A stretch of DNA of 64,000 nucleotides from a bacterium endosymbiont of Escarpia laminata (GCA_003660235.1 QGON01000067.1:104451-168450), one strand, 5' to 3'. Counted from the first letter of the stretch, positions 47,929-57,251 are shown. The notes: generated by a model from the sequence alone, not told the origin. Numbers and translations are program-made.

Positions 47929-48384
47929 ATGTCCCTGGCCATGACCCTGCATCTGCTCGCTGCCATCGTCTGGGTGGGCGGTATGTTTTTTGCCCACATG
48001 GCACTGCGCCCCGCTGTCGCGCAACTGCTTGAACCGCCGCAGCGGTTGCCGTTGATGCTGAAGGTTTTCGACGGCTTTTTCCCCTGGGTCTGGTTTGCGG
48101 TTGTGCTGATCCTCGTCACCGGCAGTTGGGTGCTGTTCTCTGTTTTTGATGGCGAGGTAAAAACCTCGGTCTGGTTTATGACAGTGGTCGGTACCCTGAT
48201 GGCGGCGATATTTGTCTTTATCTATGCGTTGCCATACCGCCGCATGGGCGAGGCTCTACAGGCTGGCGAGCTGCCCAAGGCGGGTGAGGCGATGGCGCTG
48301 ATCCGCAGGCTGATCGGTACCAATCTTATCCTCGGTCTTATGGTGACTGTTATCGCAGTGGCCGGGAAATACATGGGTTTTTAA
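47929..48384 (+). CDS. CopD-like integral membrane protein
   Basis: This 151-residue protein has four membrane helices. The N-terminal segment MTLHLLAAIVWVGGMFFAHMAL matches the start of CopD-type domains, whose conserved histidines can bind haem or copper; His residues are in the first helix. Its function is unknown, though copper resistance or haem-linked electron transfer is suggested by the family. It is divergent from argD and shares a terminator with the convergent sodB. Confidence 0.7.
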   Translation: MSLAMTLHLLAAIVWVGGMFFAHMALRPAVAQLLEPPQRLPLMLKVFDGFFPWVWFAVVLILVTGSWVLFSVFDGEVKTSVWFMTVVGTLMAAIFVFIYALPYRRMGEALQAGELPKAGEAMALIRRLIGTNLILGLMVTVIAVAGKYMGF

Positions 48385-48454
48385 GCTACAGGAGTGTCAG
48401 TCGCAGCCATCCGGAAGACGGGATTGCAGATGATCGAAAATCCGGCAGACACAA

Positions 48455-48489
48455 AAAAGCCCCGGCCGTAGTCTACGGCCGGGGCTTTT
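48455..48489. terminator. bidirectional terminator between the CopD-like gene and sodB
   Basis: A near-perfect 17-bp inverted repeat AAAAGCCCCGGCCGTAG/CTACGGCCGGGGCTTTT is flanked by A-runs and T-runs on the two strands, serving the two convergent genes. Confidence 0.92.
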
Positions 48490-48501
48490 GAACTAAGCGC
48501 C

Positions 48502-49083
48502 TTAGCTCATGTTGGAAGCAACAGAATCCCAGTTGACGATCTTCCAGAACGCGCCCAGATAGGCCGGGCGGGCGTTGCGGTAGTCGATGTAGTAGGCGTG
48601 CTCCCAGACGTCGGCGGTGAGCAGGGCCTTCTTGCCTGCGGTCATCGGGGTGCCGGCGTTGGAGGTGTTATAGATCTCCAGGCTGCCGTCCTCGTTCTGC
48701 ACCAGCCAGGTCCAGCCGGAGCCGAAGTTGGTTGCGCCGGCAGTGGCAAACTTCTCTTTGAACGCATCGAAGGAGCCAAAGGTGCTGTTGATGGCATCGG
48801 CCAGCGCGCCGCTGGGGGCGTTGTCATCAGCGGGGCTGCGCAGGCAGTTCCAGTAGAAGGTGTGGTTCCAGATCTGCGCGGCGTTGTTGAAGATGCCGCC
48901 TTCTGATTTCATGATGATCTCTTCGAGAGAGGCGTTTTCAAACTCGGTTCCAGGCACCAGATTGTTCAGATTGGTGACGTAGGTCTGGTGATGTTTGCCG
49001 TGATGGAAGTCCAGGGTCTCCTTGGAGATTACGGGCTCAAGGGCATTATCGGAGAAAGGGAGAGCGGGAAGTTCATGTGCCAT
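48502..49083 (-). CDS. sodB: Fe-type superoxide dismutase
   Basis: This cytoplasmic superoxide dismutase converts superoxide to peroxide and oxygen. The 193-residue product has the four metal ligands of Fe/Mn SOD: His in KETLDFHHGKHHQTYV, His in WNHTFYW, Asp and His in DVWEHAYYIDY. The GSGWTWLVQNEDG region and N-terminal MAHELPALPF resemble iron-type enzymes (E. coli SodB also has 193 residues). It is monocistronic. Confidence 0.94.
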   Translation of the reverse strand: MAHELPALPFSDNALEPVISKETLDFHHGKHHQTYVTNLNNLVPGTEFENASLEEIIMKSEGGIFNNAAQIWNHTFYWNCLRSPADDNAPSGALADAINSTFGSFDAFKEKFATAGATNFGSGWTWLVQNEDGSLEIYNTSNAGTPMTAGKKALLTADVWEHAYYIDYRNARPAYLGAFWKIVNWDSVASNMS

Positions 49084-49242
49084 GCTGCAAGGCTCCTTTG
49101 ATTCATCAAGTATTTTGTTGCCGGGCCGACCCGAGAGTCTCTGAATGCCGCCCCGAAAAATATAACCCAGTAAAACAGTCAGCTATTCTATCGGTGCTTG
49201 GGTGCAGATGCAAGTGCCCCATTTCCAGGTAGAATATTCCCC

Positions 49243-50781
49243 ATGGATCCGGTTGAACTCAATATCTTTGCCTCTCGTTTGGAAGCCGTCTGCGATGAGA
49301 TGGGCGCGATGTTGCGCAATGCCGCATTCTCTCCCAATATTCGCGACCGGCTAGACTTCTCTTGTGCAGTGTTCGATGCACAGGGTGAACTCTCTGCCCA
49401 GGCTGCCCATATCCCTGTGCATCTTGGGAGTATGGCCTTCGCCATGGCGGGGATAGTTTCCGATATTTCCTGGCGGCCGGGAGATATGGTGGTACTGAAC
49501 GATCCTTTCCTCGGTGGTACCCATCTGCCGGATGTCACCCTTATCGCCCCCCTGTATATTGAGACAGAATTAACTGCATTTGTGGTGAATCGTGCGCATC
49601 ATGCCGATATTGGCGCAAATGCTCCCGGCTCCATGCCGGTCTCCAGCAGTCTGGAGGAGGAGGGAAGGATTATTCCACCCTGCCACTTGATGCGGGAGGG
49701 TATGCTGGATCGGGAACAGCTGCAGTGGCTGTCGGGACACAATCGTAATCCAGGAGAGTCGGCTGGGGATTTTTCCGCCCAGATCAGCGCCAACCGCTGC
49801 GGCCTGCTGCGTCTTGAGCAGATGATCGATGAGTGGGGACGGGCGTCCTATCTATCCGGTCTCACTGCCCTTAATGCCTATGGCGAGAAGTTGTCGCTGG
49901 AGGCGCTCTCGATAGTGCCGGATGGTGAATATCGTTTTGAAGATGTGATGGATGACGACGGTCAGGGGACCCTCGATATCCCGATATGCGTAGGATTGAC
50001 GGTGCGGAAGGGGCGGGTGGTGGTGGATTTCAGCGGCACGGCCGAACAGGTGCCAGGCAACATCAATTGCCCATTCTCAGTGGCCGCTGCGGCGGTCTAT
50101 TACGTCTTTCGTTGCCTGATGCCGCCACAAACCCCAGCCTGTGCAGGCACCTTCCGGCCAATCGAACTGCAGGCCCCTGCGGGTTCATTGCTCAATGCCC
50201 GGCGTCCCGCTGCCGTGGCTGCGGGCAATGTGGAAACCAGCAGCCGGGTGGTGGATGCAGTGCTTGGGGCATTGGCGCAGGTGATACCGGCGTATATCCC
50301 CGCTGCCAGCCACGGCAGTATGAATAATCTGGCCATGGGCAGCGACCAGGCGGGAAATCGCTGGGACTATTATGAGACGATCGGCGGCGGCATGGGGGCG
50401 GGTGGTGCCGGGGGGAGCCTGAGTGGCCGGCAGACCCACATGACGAATACCCTTAACACACCCATCGAGGTGGTGGAGAACCGGTTTCCTGTGCGGGTGA
50501 CGCGCTATGCGCTACGCCGGGGTTCCGGCGGCGCAGGCCGAAGGGCCGGTGGTGATGGTCTGATCCGGGAGTTTGAGTTCCTCTCCCCGGCAGAGGTCTC
50601 CCTGTTGACAGAACGCCGCAGCCACCGGCCCTGGGGACTCCATGGCGGCAGTCCCGGTCTGTCCGGGAACAACCTGCTCGATGGAGAGCCCTTGCCCGGC
50701 AAGGTCAGCCTGCATGTGGAAGAGGGGCAGCGCCTGACCATAGAAACTCCGGGGGGCGGCGGTTGGGGTTCAGGGCAATGA
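49243..50781 (+). CDS. hydantoinase B / 5-oxoprolinase-family protein
   Basis: This 512-residue protein is the HyuB subunit type (ATP-dependent hydantoinase or oxoprolinase, beta-like). Family blocks present are NDPFLGGTHLPD, AHHADIGANAPGSMP and YYETIGGGMGAGG, with a glycine-rich end. The HyuA (large) partner that normally accompanies it is not beside it; the next gene is an amidotransferase. It may be encoded elsewhere, or this gene may act without a local partner. The ATG at 49243 is preferred over one 15 codons earlier because MDPVELNIFASRLE is the usual family start. The exact substrate is unknown. Confidence 0.85.
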   Translation: MDPVELNIFASRLEAVCDEMGAMLRNAAFSPNIRDRLDFSCAVFDAQGELSAQAAHIPVHLGSMAFAMAGIVSDISWRPGDMVVLNDPFLGGTHLPDVTLIAPLYIETELTAFVVNRAHHADIGANAPGSMPVSSSLEEEGRIIPPCHLMREGMLDREQLQWLSGHNRNPGESAGDFSAQISANRCGLLRLEQMIDEWGRASYLSGLTALNAYGEKLSLEALSIVPDGEYRFEDVMDDDGQGTLDIPICVGLTVRKGRVVVDFSGTAEQVPGNINCPFSVAAAAVYYVFRCLMPPQTPACAGTFRPIELQAPAGSLLNARRPAAVAAGNVETSSRVVDAVLGALAQVIPAYIPAASHGSMNNLAMGSDQAGNRWDYYETIGGGMGAGGAGGSLSGRQTHMTNTLNTPIEVVENRFPVRVTRYALRRGSGGAGRRAGGDGLIREFEFLSPAEVSLLTERRSHRPWGLHGGSPGLSGNNLLDGEPLPGKVSLHVEEGQRLTIETPGGGGWGSGQ

Positions 50782-50834
50782 GGTCCTGAAGGGCCAAATC
50801 TGTTTATTGAGATTGGAATAAAAGGTAGTCAGTT

Positions 50835-52610
50835 ATGTGTGGTATCTGCGGTGAGTTGCGGTTTGATGGTGAATCTGCGGATCTGGGTGCGATCCAGCGT
50901 ATGACGGCCCGGCTGGAGCGAAGGGGACCAGATCATGGCGGCAGCTACAGTGATGGTTCGCTTGGATTCGGTCACCGGCGTCTCTCCATCATCGACCTGT
51001 CGGAACATGCCAATCAGCCGATGGTGGATTCGACCCTGAGTCTGGCGCTGGTCTTCAACGGGACTATCTATAACTACCGGGAACTGCGCGAAGAATTACG
51101 CGGGAAAGGTTATGCATTTTTCTCCGATGGTGACAGCGAGGTAATCCTCAAGGCCTGGCATGCCTGGGGTGAGGATTGCGTTGACCATCTGCAGGGGATG
51201 TTCGCCTTTGCACTCTGGGACTATGGAATAAAACAGCTCTTTCTGGCACGGGACCGGCTGGGCATCAAGCCCCTCTACTATTCACTGAGCAAAAACAGGC
51301 TTCGCTTCGCCTCCAATACCCAGGCGTTGCTTGCCGGTGGCAACGTGGATACCTCCATCGACCCTGTTGCGCTGCACCACCAATTTACCCTGCATGGCGT
51401 CGTCCCGGCACCGCATACGATCCTCAACGGTATTCGCAAACTGGCGCCTGGCCACTGCATGGTGCTGTCCGAAAGGGGTGAGCCCAGGATACGCCGTTAC
51501 TGGTCTTTCCCCGCCACCCGCCCGGAGAAACCCTTGTCGGAAGGCGAATGGCTGGAGGCGATTCACGATTCGCTGCGTTATGCCGTGCGCAAACGCAATG
51601 AAGTGGCAGACGTGCCTGTGGGCGTCCTGCTCTCCGGTGGATTGGATTCAAGCCTGCTGGTGGCGCTGCTGGCGGAGGCTGGCGTCTCGGATCTGCGCAC
51701 CTTTTCAGTGGGTTTCGAGGATCAGCCGGAAGAGAAGGGGAACGAGTTTGAATACTCCGACCCGGTGGCGGAGATGTACGATACCCGTCACCATAAATAC
51801 CTGATCCCCAACGAGGATGTACTCAAGCGCCTGCCGGAGGCGGTGGACAGCATGGCGGAGCCGGTGTTCGGACAGGACGCGGTGGGCTTCTTCCTGCTGG
51901 GCGAGCAGGTATCCAAGCAGATCAAGGTGGTGCAGTCGGGGCAGGGTGCCGACGAGGTGTTCGGGGGGTATTTTTGGTATCACCGTATGTTGGCGGAGAC
52001 CCAGGGCGAGCCGGTGGAACGGTTTGCAAAACACTATTTCGATCGCGACCACGATGAGTTCCTGCGCATGGTCAATCCTGAGTTTGGCGGCGAAGATTAC
52101 ACCCGCAAATTGATAGCGCAACTGCTGGCGGAACCGGATGCCGATACCTTCATGGATGCTGTGCTGCGTTTGGACACCGCTACCTTGGTCGTCGATGATC
52201 CGGTGAAGCGGGTGGATAACATGACCATGGCCTGGGGGCTTGAGGCACGCGTGCCCTTCCTGGATCAGGGGCTGGTGGAACTGGCCGCCCGTTGCCCGCC
52301 GGAGCTGAAATTGAAGGAGGGGGGCAAATATCCGCTGAAGGCGATGGCGCGGGGGATTCTGCCGGATTCAGTGATCGACCGTCCCAAGGGCTACTTTCCC
52401 ATGCCTGCGCTGAAATATGTGCGGGGGGATTTTCTCGAGTTTATGCGTGATATCCTCGACTCCCAAGTGGCCCGCGAACGAGGCATCTTCCGGCGTGAAT
52501 ACGTCGACATGCTGATGGCCGCCCCCGAAATGCACCATACGCGTATTCAGGGCAGCAAGCTTTGGCATATCGCGGTGTTTGAGTACTGGCTGCAGCGGCA
52601 AGGGGTATAA
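50835..52610 (+). CDS. asparagine-synthase-family amidotransferase (N-acetylglutaminylglutamine amidotransferase type)
   Basis: The 591-residue product has an N-terminal class II glutaminase (Cys2 in MCGICGELRF; RRGPDHGG; NGTIYNYRELR) and a synthetase domain with LLSGGLDSSLL. The length, the start MCGICGELRFDGE and the block VVDDPVKRVDNMTMAWGLEARVPF match the TIGR03104 subfamily. That enzyme amidates N-acetylglutaminylglutamine, an osmoprotectant dipeptide, and usually sits beside an acetyltransferase/ATP-grasp synthetase and a peptidase. Neither partner is near here, so the assignment to that pathway is inferred from the protein alone. Confidence 0.82.
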   Translation: MCGICGELRFDGESADLGAIQRMTARLERRGPDHGGSYSDGSLGFGHRRLSIIDLSEHANQPMVDSTLSLALVFNGTIYNYRELREELRGKGYAFFSDGDSEVILKAWHAWGEDCVDHLQGMFAFALWDYGIKQLFLARDRLGIKPLYYSLSKNRLRFASNTQALLAGGNVDTSIDPVALHHQFTLHGVVPAPHTILNGIRKLAPGHCMVLSERGEPRIRRYWSFPATRPEKPLSEGEWLEAIHDSLRYAVRKRNEVADVPVGVLLSGGLDSSLLVALLAEAGVSDLRTFSVGFEDQPEEKGNEFEYSDPVAEMYDTRHHKYLIPNEDVLKRLPEAVDSMAEPVFGQDAVGFFLLGEQVSKQIKVVQSGQGADEVFGGYFWYHRMLAETQGEPVERFAKHYFDRDHDEFLRMVNPEFGGEDYTRKLIAQLLAEPDADTFMDAVLRLDTATLVVDDPVKRVDNMTMAWGLEARVPFLDQGLVELAARCPPELKLKEGGKYPLKAMARGILPDSVIDRPKGYFPMPALKYVRGDFLEFMRDILDSQVARERGIFRREYVDMLMAAPEMHHTRIQGSKLWHIAVFEYWLQRQGV

Positions 52611-52617
52611 AGGCAAA

Positions 52618-52638
52618 AAGTTAAAGGTGACAGGTGTA
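52618..52638. repeat. solitary heptamer array AAGTTAA-AGGTGAC-AGGTGTA
   Basis: Three imperfect AGGTNAN heptamers begin eight bases after the amidotransferase stop. No inverted array faces it before sdhA, so it resembles one left-hand end of the composite elements only. Confidence 0.5.
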
Positions 52639-52713
52639 GTTCCGAGATGTCTTTGGGGGACGCTTTGCTTCTCGAATCATCGAAAAAAAATAAACTGGGT
52701 TAGGAGGTAGTTC

Positions 52714-54405
52714 GTGCTGACATATGACATTCTGATAGTGGGTTCCGGGGGAGCCGGTCTCTACGCCGCGCTCGAATCCCGGATGGAGGAGGATTTGCAG
52801 GTCGGCGTGCTGACCAAGGTCTATCCCACCCGTTCGCATACCGGTGCGGCCCAGGGGGGGGTAAACGCCGCCCTGGCCAATCTGGATCCGACCGATACCT
52901 GGCAGGACCACTGGTTCGATACCGTCAAGGGTTCCGACTATCTGGCCGACCAGGATGCGGCGGAGATCATGACGCGGGAAGCCCCCATGGTGGTGCGCGA
53001 GATGGAGCACTGGGGATGTCCCTTCTCCCGTACCGATGAAGGCAAGATCGCCCAGCGCCCCTTCGGCGGCGCCTCCAAGCCGCGGGCCTGCTTCTCCGCT
53101 GACAAGGTCGGCCACGTCATGTTGCATACCTTGTATGAGCAGGGCATCCGTCACGGCGTGAATTTTCTCAATGAGTGGCAGGTGCTCTCCCTGATGCATG
53201 ACGGCCGGCGTTGCCAGGGCGTTACTGCCATCAACACCCAGACCGGTCGGGTACATACCATCCAGGCCAAGTCGGTGATTCTTGCCACCGGTGGTCACGG
53301 TCGCATCTACTGGACGCGCACCTCCAACGCATTGGGTAACACCGGGGACGGTACCGCCATTGCTTACCGTGCTGGTCTGCCGATCAAGGACATGGAGTTC
53401 ATCCAGTTCCACCCCACCGGCCTGCGCCGTACCGGTATCCTGGTGTCCGAGGGCGCCCGCGGCGAGGGTGGTTACCTGCTGAATGGTCTGGGTGAGCGGT
53501 TCATGAGCCGCTACGCCCCGGAGAAGATGGAGCTGGGTCCCCGCGATCTGGTCTCCCGCTCCTGTGAAACCGAAGTGCGGGAAGGGCGCGCTGGTCCCGA
53601 AGGTGAGGTCTTCCTGGACCTTACCCATTTGGGCCGTGAGCGTATTCTGGAAAGGCTGCCGCAAATCCGCGAACTCTGCATCGAGTTCGAGGGTGTGGAC
53701 CCGATCGAGGAGCCCATCCCGATCAAACCCACGGCCCACTACTCCATGGGCGGTATCCATACTGATCTCAATGGCCAGACCTCCATCGAGGGCATCTATG
53801 CCGCCGGTGAGGCGGGTTGTGTCTCGGTGCACGGCGCCAACCGGTTGGGCGGCAACTCCCTGCTGGATATCCTGATCTTTGGCAGACGTGCCGGAAAGCA
53901 CGCCCTGGAATACGCCCGCAACAATAGTTTTACACCGGTGGATACCGGGCAGGAAGAGGCGGACACCCAGATGATCGCCTCCATGATGGAAGGTGACAGC
54001 GGCGCCTCCATTGCGGATATTCGCCGCGCCATGGGTAACCTGATGGCGGAAAAGGTTGGCGTCTACCGTAATGGCAAGGACCTGGAGTCGGCCGTCAGCG
54101 AGTTGGCGGATCTGCAGGAGCAGTTCAAGACGGTGCGTATTCAGGATAAGACCAAGGCATTCAACACCGAACTGGTCTCGGCGCTGGAGCTGAAAAACAT
54201 GCTCGATCTGGCGGAAGTGGTGGCCGTCGGCGCCCGGGAACGCAAGGAGTCGCGAGGCGCGCATACCCGCGAGGATCATCCCGAACGTGATGATAAGAAC
54301 TGGCTCGCTCATACCATGACAACCCTGGGTGATGACGGCCGTCCCAAGCTGGATTTCAGTCCCGTGACCATCACCGAATTCGAGCCCAAGGCTCGTACCT
54401 ACTAA
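52714..54405 (+). CDS. sdhA: succinate dehydrogenase / fumarate reductase flavoprotein subunit
   Basis: The FAD-containing catalytic subunit oxidises succinate or reduces fumarate. The 563-residue product has the FAD dinucleotide site VGSGGAGLYAALE, the covalent-FAD histidine in TRSHTGAAQGG, substrate residues in HPTGL and the second FAD block GAARLGGNSLLD-like (HGANRLGGNSLLD). The GTG at 52714 has AGGAGG about six bases upstream. It is the first gene of a three-gene unit (sdhA, iron-sulfur subunit, CCG-domain subunit) and has no Tat leader, so the active site is cytoplasmic. Confidence 0.93.
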   Translation: MLTYDILIVGSGGAGLYAALESRMEEDLQVGVLTKVYPTRSHTGAAQGGVNAALANLDPTDTWQDHWFDTVKGSDYLADQDAAEIMTREAPMVVREMEHWGCPFSRTDEGKIAQRPFGGASKPRACFSADKVGHVMLHTLYEQGIRHGVNFLNEWQVLSLMHDGRRCQGVTAINTQTGRVHTIQAKSVILATGGHGRIYWTRTSNALGNTGDGTAIAYRAGLPIKDMEFIQFHPTGLRRTGILVSEGARGEGGYLLNGLGERFMSRYAPEKMELGPRDLVSRSCETEVREGRAGPEGEVFLDLTHLGRERILERLPQIRELCIEFEGVDPIEEPIPIKPTAHYSMGGIHTDLNGQTSIEGIYAAGEAGCVSVHGANRLGGNSLLDILIFGRRAGKHALEYARNNSFTPVDTGQEEADTQMIASMMEGDSGASIADIRRAMGNLMAEKVGVYRNGKDLESAVSELADLQEQFKTVRIQDKTKAFNTELVSALELKNMLDLAEVVAVGARERKESRGAHTREDHPERDDKNWLAHTMTTLGDDGRPKLDFSPVTITEFEPKARTY

Positions 54406-54417
54406 GGATTTGCCAGC

Positions 54418-55428
54418 ATGAGTGAAAAAATCACACCCGTTCGCAAAAGCATTTTGGCCAATATCCGCATCCAGCGATTTACGCCAAGCGAACACAAATC
54501 GGCCTATTTCGATAACTTCAAGGTCAAGGTGGAGACCGGCATGACGGTGCTGGAGGCGCTGCGCCTGATCAAGAACACCCAGGACAGCTCACTGACCTTC
54601 CGCGCCTTCTGCCGTTCCAAGATCTGCGGCTCCTGCGCCGTGCGCGTCAACGGCAAACCGGTACTGGCCTGCAGCACCCAGCTGATGCCGATCCTGGAGG
54701 ATTTCAAAAAGGATTCCGTCAGTATCAAGCCGTTGAAGAATATGCCGGTGCTGCGTGACCTGGTGGTGGATATCGAACCCGTCATCGAAAAACTGTCGAA
54801 GATGCATCCCTATCTGATGGAGAACCGTGAACGGATTCCAGAGACGTTGGAACAGGAATCCATTATGTCCAAACAGGAGCATTCACGTTTCGACTACATT
54901 ACCGACTGTATCCTTTGCGGCTCCTGCTACTCCGCCTGCTCCGCAGTCGACGCCGACCCCAGCTACGCCGGCCCGCTGACCCTGGGTAAGGCCTACCGCT
55001 TCTCCGCCGATGTGCGGGACAGCTTCCAGGGCGAGCGCATGCAGGCGGCAGTGGACCAGGGGCTCTGGTCCTGCGCCCAGTGCCGCAAGTGCATCAATGT
55101 TTGTCCCAAGGACACGCGTCCAGCCGTATCCATCCAGCGTATGCGCAAAATGTCCATCGATGACGGCATCCATGACACCGCCGGATCACGCCGCGCCAAG
55201 GCATATACCGGCGACGTGGCGAAATACGGTCAGGTCAACAAACCGATGCTACCGGTGATCGTCAACGGCCCCAAGGGTTGGGCTGCCATAGAAGCGGCCG
55301 ACAACTATCTCAAGAAACACGGCATCGAGCCCACACGCCAAGTGTGTACCCTGGGTGGCCAAAGCAGCACCCAGAAGATCTATGACAAGGTTAAAGAGCT
55401 CGAAGCCAAAGGAGAGAACAAGACATGA
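54418..55428 (+). CDS. sdhB: succinate dehydrogenase / fumarate reductase iron-sulfur subunit (type E-like)
   Basis: The electron-transfer subunit passes electrons from FAD to the membrane. The 336-residue protein (longer than classical SdhB, about 240) has a [2Fe-2S] site at Cys65, 70, 73, 85. Two ferredoxin-like motifs follow: Cys164/167/170/174, and Cys219/222/225/229 in SCAQCRKCINVCP. The last one has four cysteines where classical SdhB has three, as in type E enzymes where a second [4Fe-4S] replaces the [3Fe-4S]. A C-terminal extension of about 90 residues is present. Its stop overlaps the next gene by four bases. Confidence 0.92.
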   Translation: MSEKITPVRKSILANIRIQRFTPSEHKSAYFDNFKVKVETGMTVLEALRLIKNTQDSSLTFRAFCRSKICGSCAVRVNGKPVLACSTQLMPILEDFKKDSVSIKPLKNMPVLRDLVVDIEPVIEKLSKMHPYLMENRERIPETLEQESIMSKQEHSRFDYITDCILCGSCYSACSAVDADPSYAGPLTLGKAYRFSADVRDSFQGERMQAAVDQGLWSCAQCRKCINVCPKDTRPAVSIQRMRKMSIDDGIHDTAGSRRAKAYTGDVAKYGQVNKPMLPVIVNGPKGWAAIEAADNYLKKHGIEPTRQVCTLGGQSSTQKIYDKVKELEAKGENKT

Positions 55429-56297
55429 GTGAAAAGATACGTTACGGGTTCTATTCCGGCTGCTGTTTCCAGGGCGCGGACGCCCGCTTCTTCGACATCC
55501 TGAGGGATGTGTTCGCCAAGGTCGATGTTGAACTGGATCTGATCGAAGATGCGGTCTGCTGCGGCTCCGGCGTTATCGAGGAGCGCTCCGAGCTGACCTC
55601 CCTGGCGGTGAATGCCAAGAACATGGCTCATGCAGAACAGATGGGGCTGCCCCTCTACACCCCCTGTTCCACCTGCTACAACGTGATCTCCAACGCCCAG
55701 AAACGGATGAAGGAGGATCCTGCCATACACGCCCAGGTCAATGAGATCCTGGCAGAGCAGGGCCTGGAGTACAAAGGCACCTGCAAGCTCACCCACACCC
55801 TCTGGGTCTTCGCCCAGGATGTGGGTCTGGATAAGTTGAGGGAACGGGTCACCAACCCGCTCACCGGGTTGCGGGTCGCCTCCTACTACGGCTGTCATAC
55901 ACGCAATCCGGCGGATATCCAGGGTTACGAGTCGGCGGACAACCCCACCTCCCTGGAAGATATCCTGAAGGTCCTGGGCGTAGAGATCGTGGAATACGAT
56001 ACCAAGGACGACTGCTGTGGCTACCATCTGGCCTGGCCCAACAACGAACTCAACATGAAGATGACCTCCAATGTGTTGGAGGGTGCCCACACCAAGGATG
56101 TGGACTTGATGGTCACCTCCTGTCCGCTCTGCTTCAAGAGCATGGACGGCACCCAGGCCAAGGCCCTGGCACAGACCGGTAAGAACTTCCAGTTGCCTGT
56201 GTTGTTCCTGCCTGAATTAGTGGGTCTGGCATGTGGCATGACCTCTGAGGAGATGATGCTGAAGTATCATGGCGTGCCGGTTAACTTGCGGCTCTAG
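55425..56297 (+). CDS. sdhE: CCG-domain subunit of type E succinate dehydrogenase / fumarate reductase
   Basis: This 290-residue soluble protein has two cysteine-rich CCG domains. CCGSG and CSTC mark the first, and DDCCGYH with CPLC the second. These domains are found in HdrB of heterodisulfide reductase and in the membrane-docking subunit of type E succinate dehydrogenases (SdhE) and the Campylobacter MfrE. The domains bind an unusual iron-sulfur cluster and pass electrons to quinone. There is no membrane helix, so the complex is probably peripheral. It overlaps the iron-sulfur subunit gene by four bases. Confidence 0.9.
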   Translation: MSEKIRYGFYSGCCFQGADARFFDILRDVFAKVDVELDLIEDAVCCGSGVIEERSELTSLAVNAKNMAHAEQMGLPLYTPCSTCYNVISNAQKRMKEDPAIHAQVNEILAEQGLEYKGTCKLTHTLWVFAQDVGLDKLRERVTNPLTGLRVASYYGCHTRNPADIQGYESADNPTSLEDILKVLGVEIVEYDTKDDCCGYHLAWPNNELNMKMTSNVLEGAHTKDVDLMVTSCPLCFKSMDGTQAKALAQTGKNFQLPVLFLPELVGLACGMTSEEMMLKYHGVPVNLRL

Positions 56298-56741
56298 GCC
56301 GTATTGTTGCCACCAGGCAACGAGTTATCAACCCTGAATCACTGAACGAAACTAGATGAAATAAGGGACGGAGGGGATAAACAGTAATCCTTCCGTCCCT
56401 GATTATTAACCTACCGTACCTACCCCAAGGAAACCAGCCGCTCGCTACCAGGTGGAAACGGCAGGACATAAGATTGGTCTGAGGGCAAGAATTGGTTTTA
56501 GATAGATATAAAACAGAGAAATATTCAAGCGAAGGCGTGGGAGAATTCAACAAGATTTCGCAGCGATCCGGGTGAAAAGCAAAGCGAATAGCTATTCAAT
56601 AACTGTGGGTTATAGGGAAAGGGATTTTAATTTTTCTATACTCGAATTGTTGAAGACAGCCCAGATCCAAGCCAGCAATTGCTGGCTTGGAGTTATGGGG
56701 ACTTGAAATCTTAGTGAAGACACAATAGGTGGAAATCTATT
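56298..56741. other. AT-rich intergenic stretch with a hairpin
   Basis: About 440 bases with lower GC than the sdh genes hold one clear hairpin at 56364-56400 (AGGGACGGA...TCCGTCCCT with a longer, imperfect extension). This may end the sdh transcript although the T run is weak. No open frame of support is seen. The sequence just before 56742 may hold a promoter. Confidence 0.4.
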
Positions 56742-57251
56742 ATGGACAACCATTTCGTATCGGCGCATGGGGGTAGGGGGATGGGAACGAGTGAAGGAAC
56801 GTTCGTCGTGCCACCTGGTTTGACAATTGTTTTCTTTGCGAAGGATGGGACAACCCTTGACAATATGCTCGCCATTCCATTGTATGACGATCTGCTCGTC
56901 GGCCAGGAAGTTGGTGTTTTAGGGAAAGCAGTCAGAACTTACAATCAGTGGGATAAAGCACCTAATTATAAAGCGTATGGAGCCAATCATCTTGCGGGTG
57001 GTGATCCGGTTTTTCAGGGATATCCTACAGGTGTTTATAGGGTCGGTTGTGGCGCAAAAAATCCGCTAAGAGCCATTGCTGATGGGAATACCAAAAGCCT
57101 TGAAGATATCATCTACTACGATAGGGTTGGTAAAAGCCGACTGCAAGGCACACTGTATTGGTTATGTTGCTGTTCGGACGAATCTCCTGCCAAAATAGTT
57201 CAAAAATACACTCCCAGTTCAGTGGCGAGTTATCGCAAATGGAGGGATTGA
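56742..57251 (+). CDS. unrecognised low-GC protein
   Basis: The 169-residue frame starts at ATG 56742 with AGGTGGA about ten bases upstream. The product has no signal peptide or membrane helix. It begins with an HGG-containing segment (VSAHGGRGMGTSEGTFVVPP) and ends with a CCC triplet (YWLCCCSDE). Base composition is visibly more AT-rich than the neighbours, which suggests transfer. The N-terminal pattern (HGG, then a VPPG strand) recalls some putative adhesin or toxin-associated domains, but I cannot name a family with confidence. It lies between sdhE and an exported three-gene cluster, with gaps on both sides. Confidence 0.55.
   Translation: MDNHFVSAHGGRGMGTSEGTFVVPPGLTIVFFAKDGTTLDNMLAIPLYDDLLVGQEVGVLGKAVRTYNQWDKAPNYKAYGANHLAGGDPVFQGYPTGVYRVGCGAKNPLRAIADGNTKSLEDIIYYDRVGKSRLQGTLYWLCCCSDESPAKIVQKYTPSSVASYRKWRD

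Noticed and set aside
52621..54495. 624-codon minus-strand frame opposite sdhA
   Set aside because: The plus strand encodes an intact flavoprotein subunit with all motifs; the minus frame is an open shadow in GC-rich DNA.
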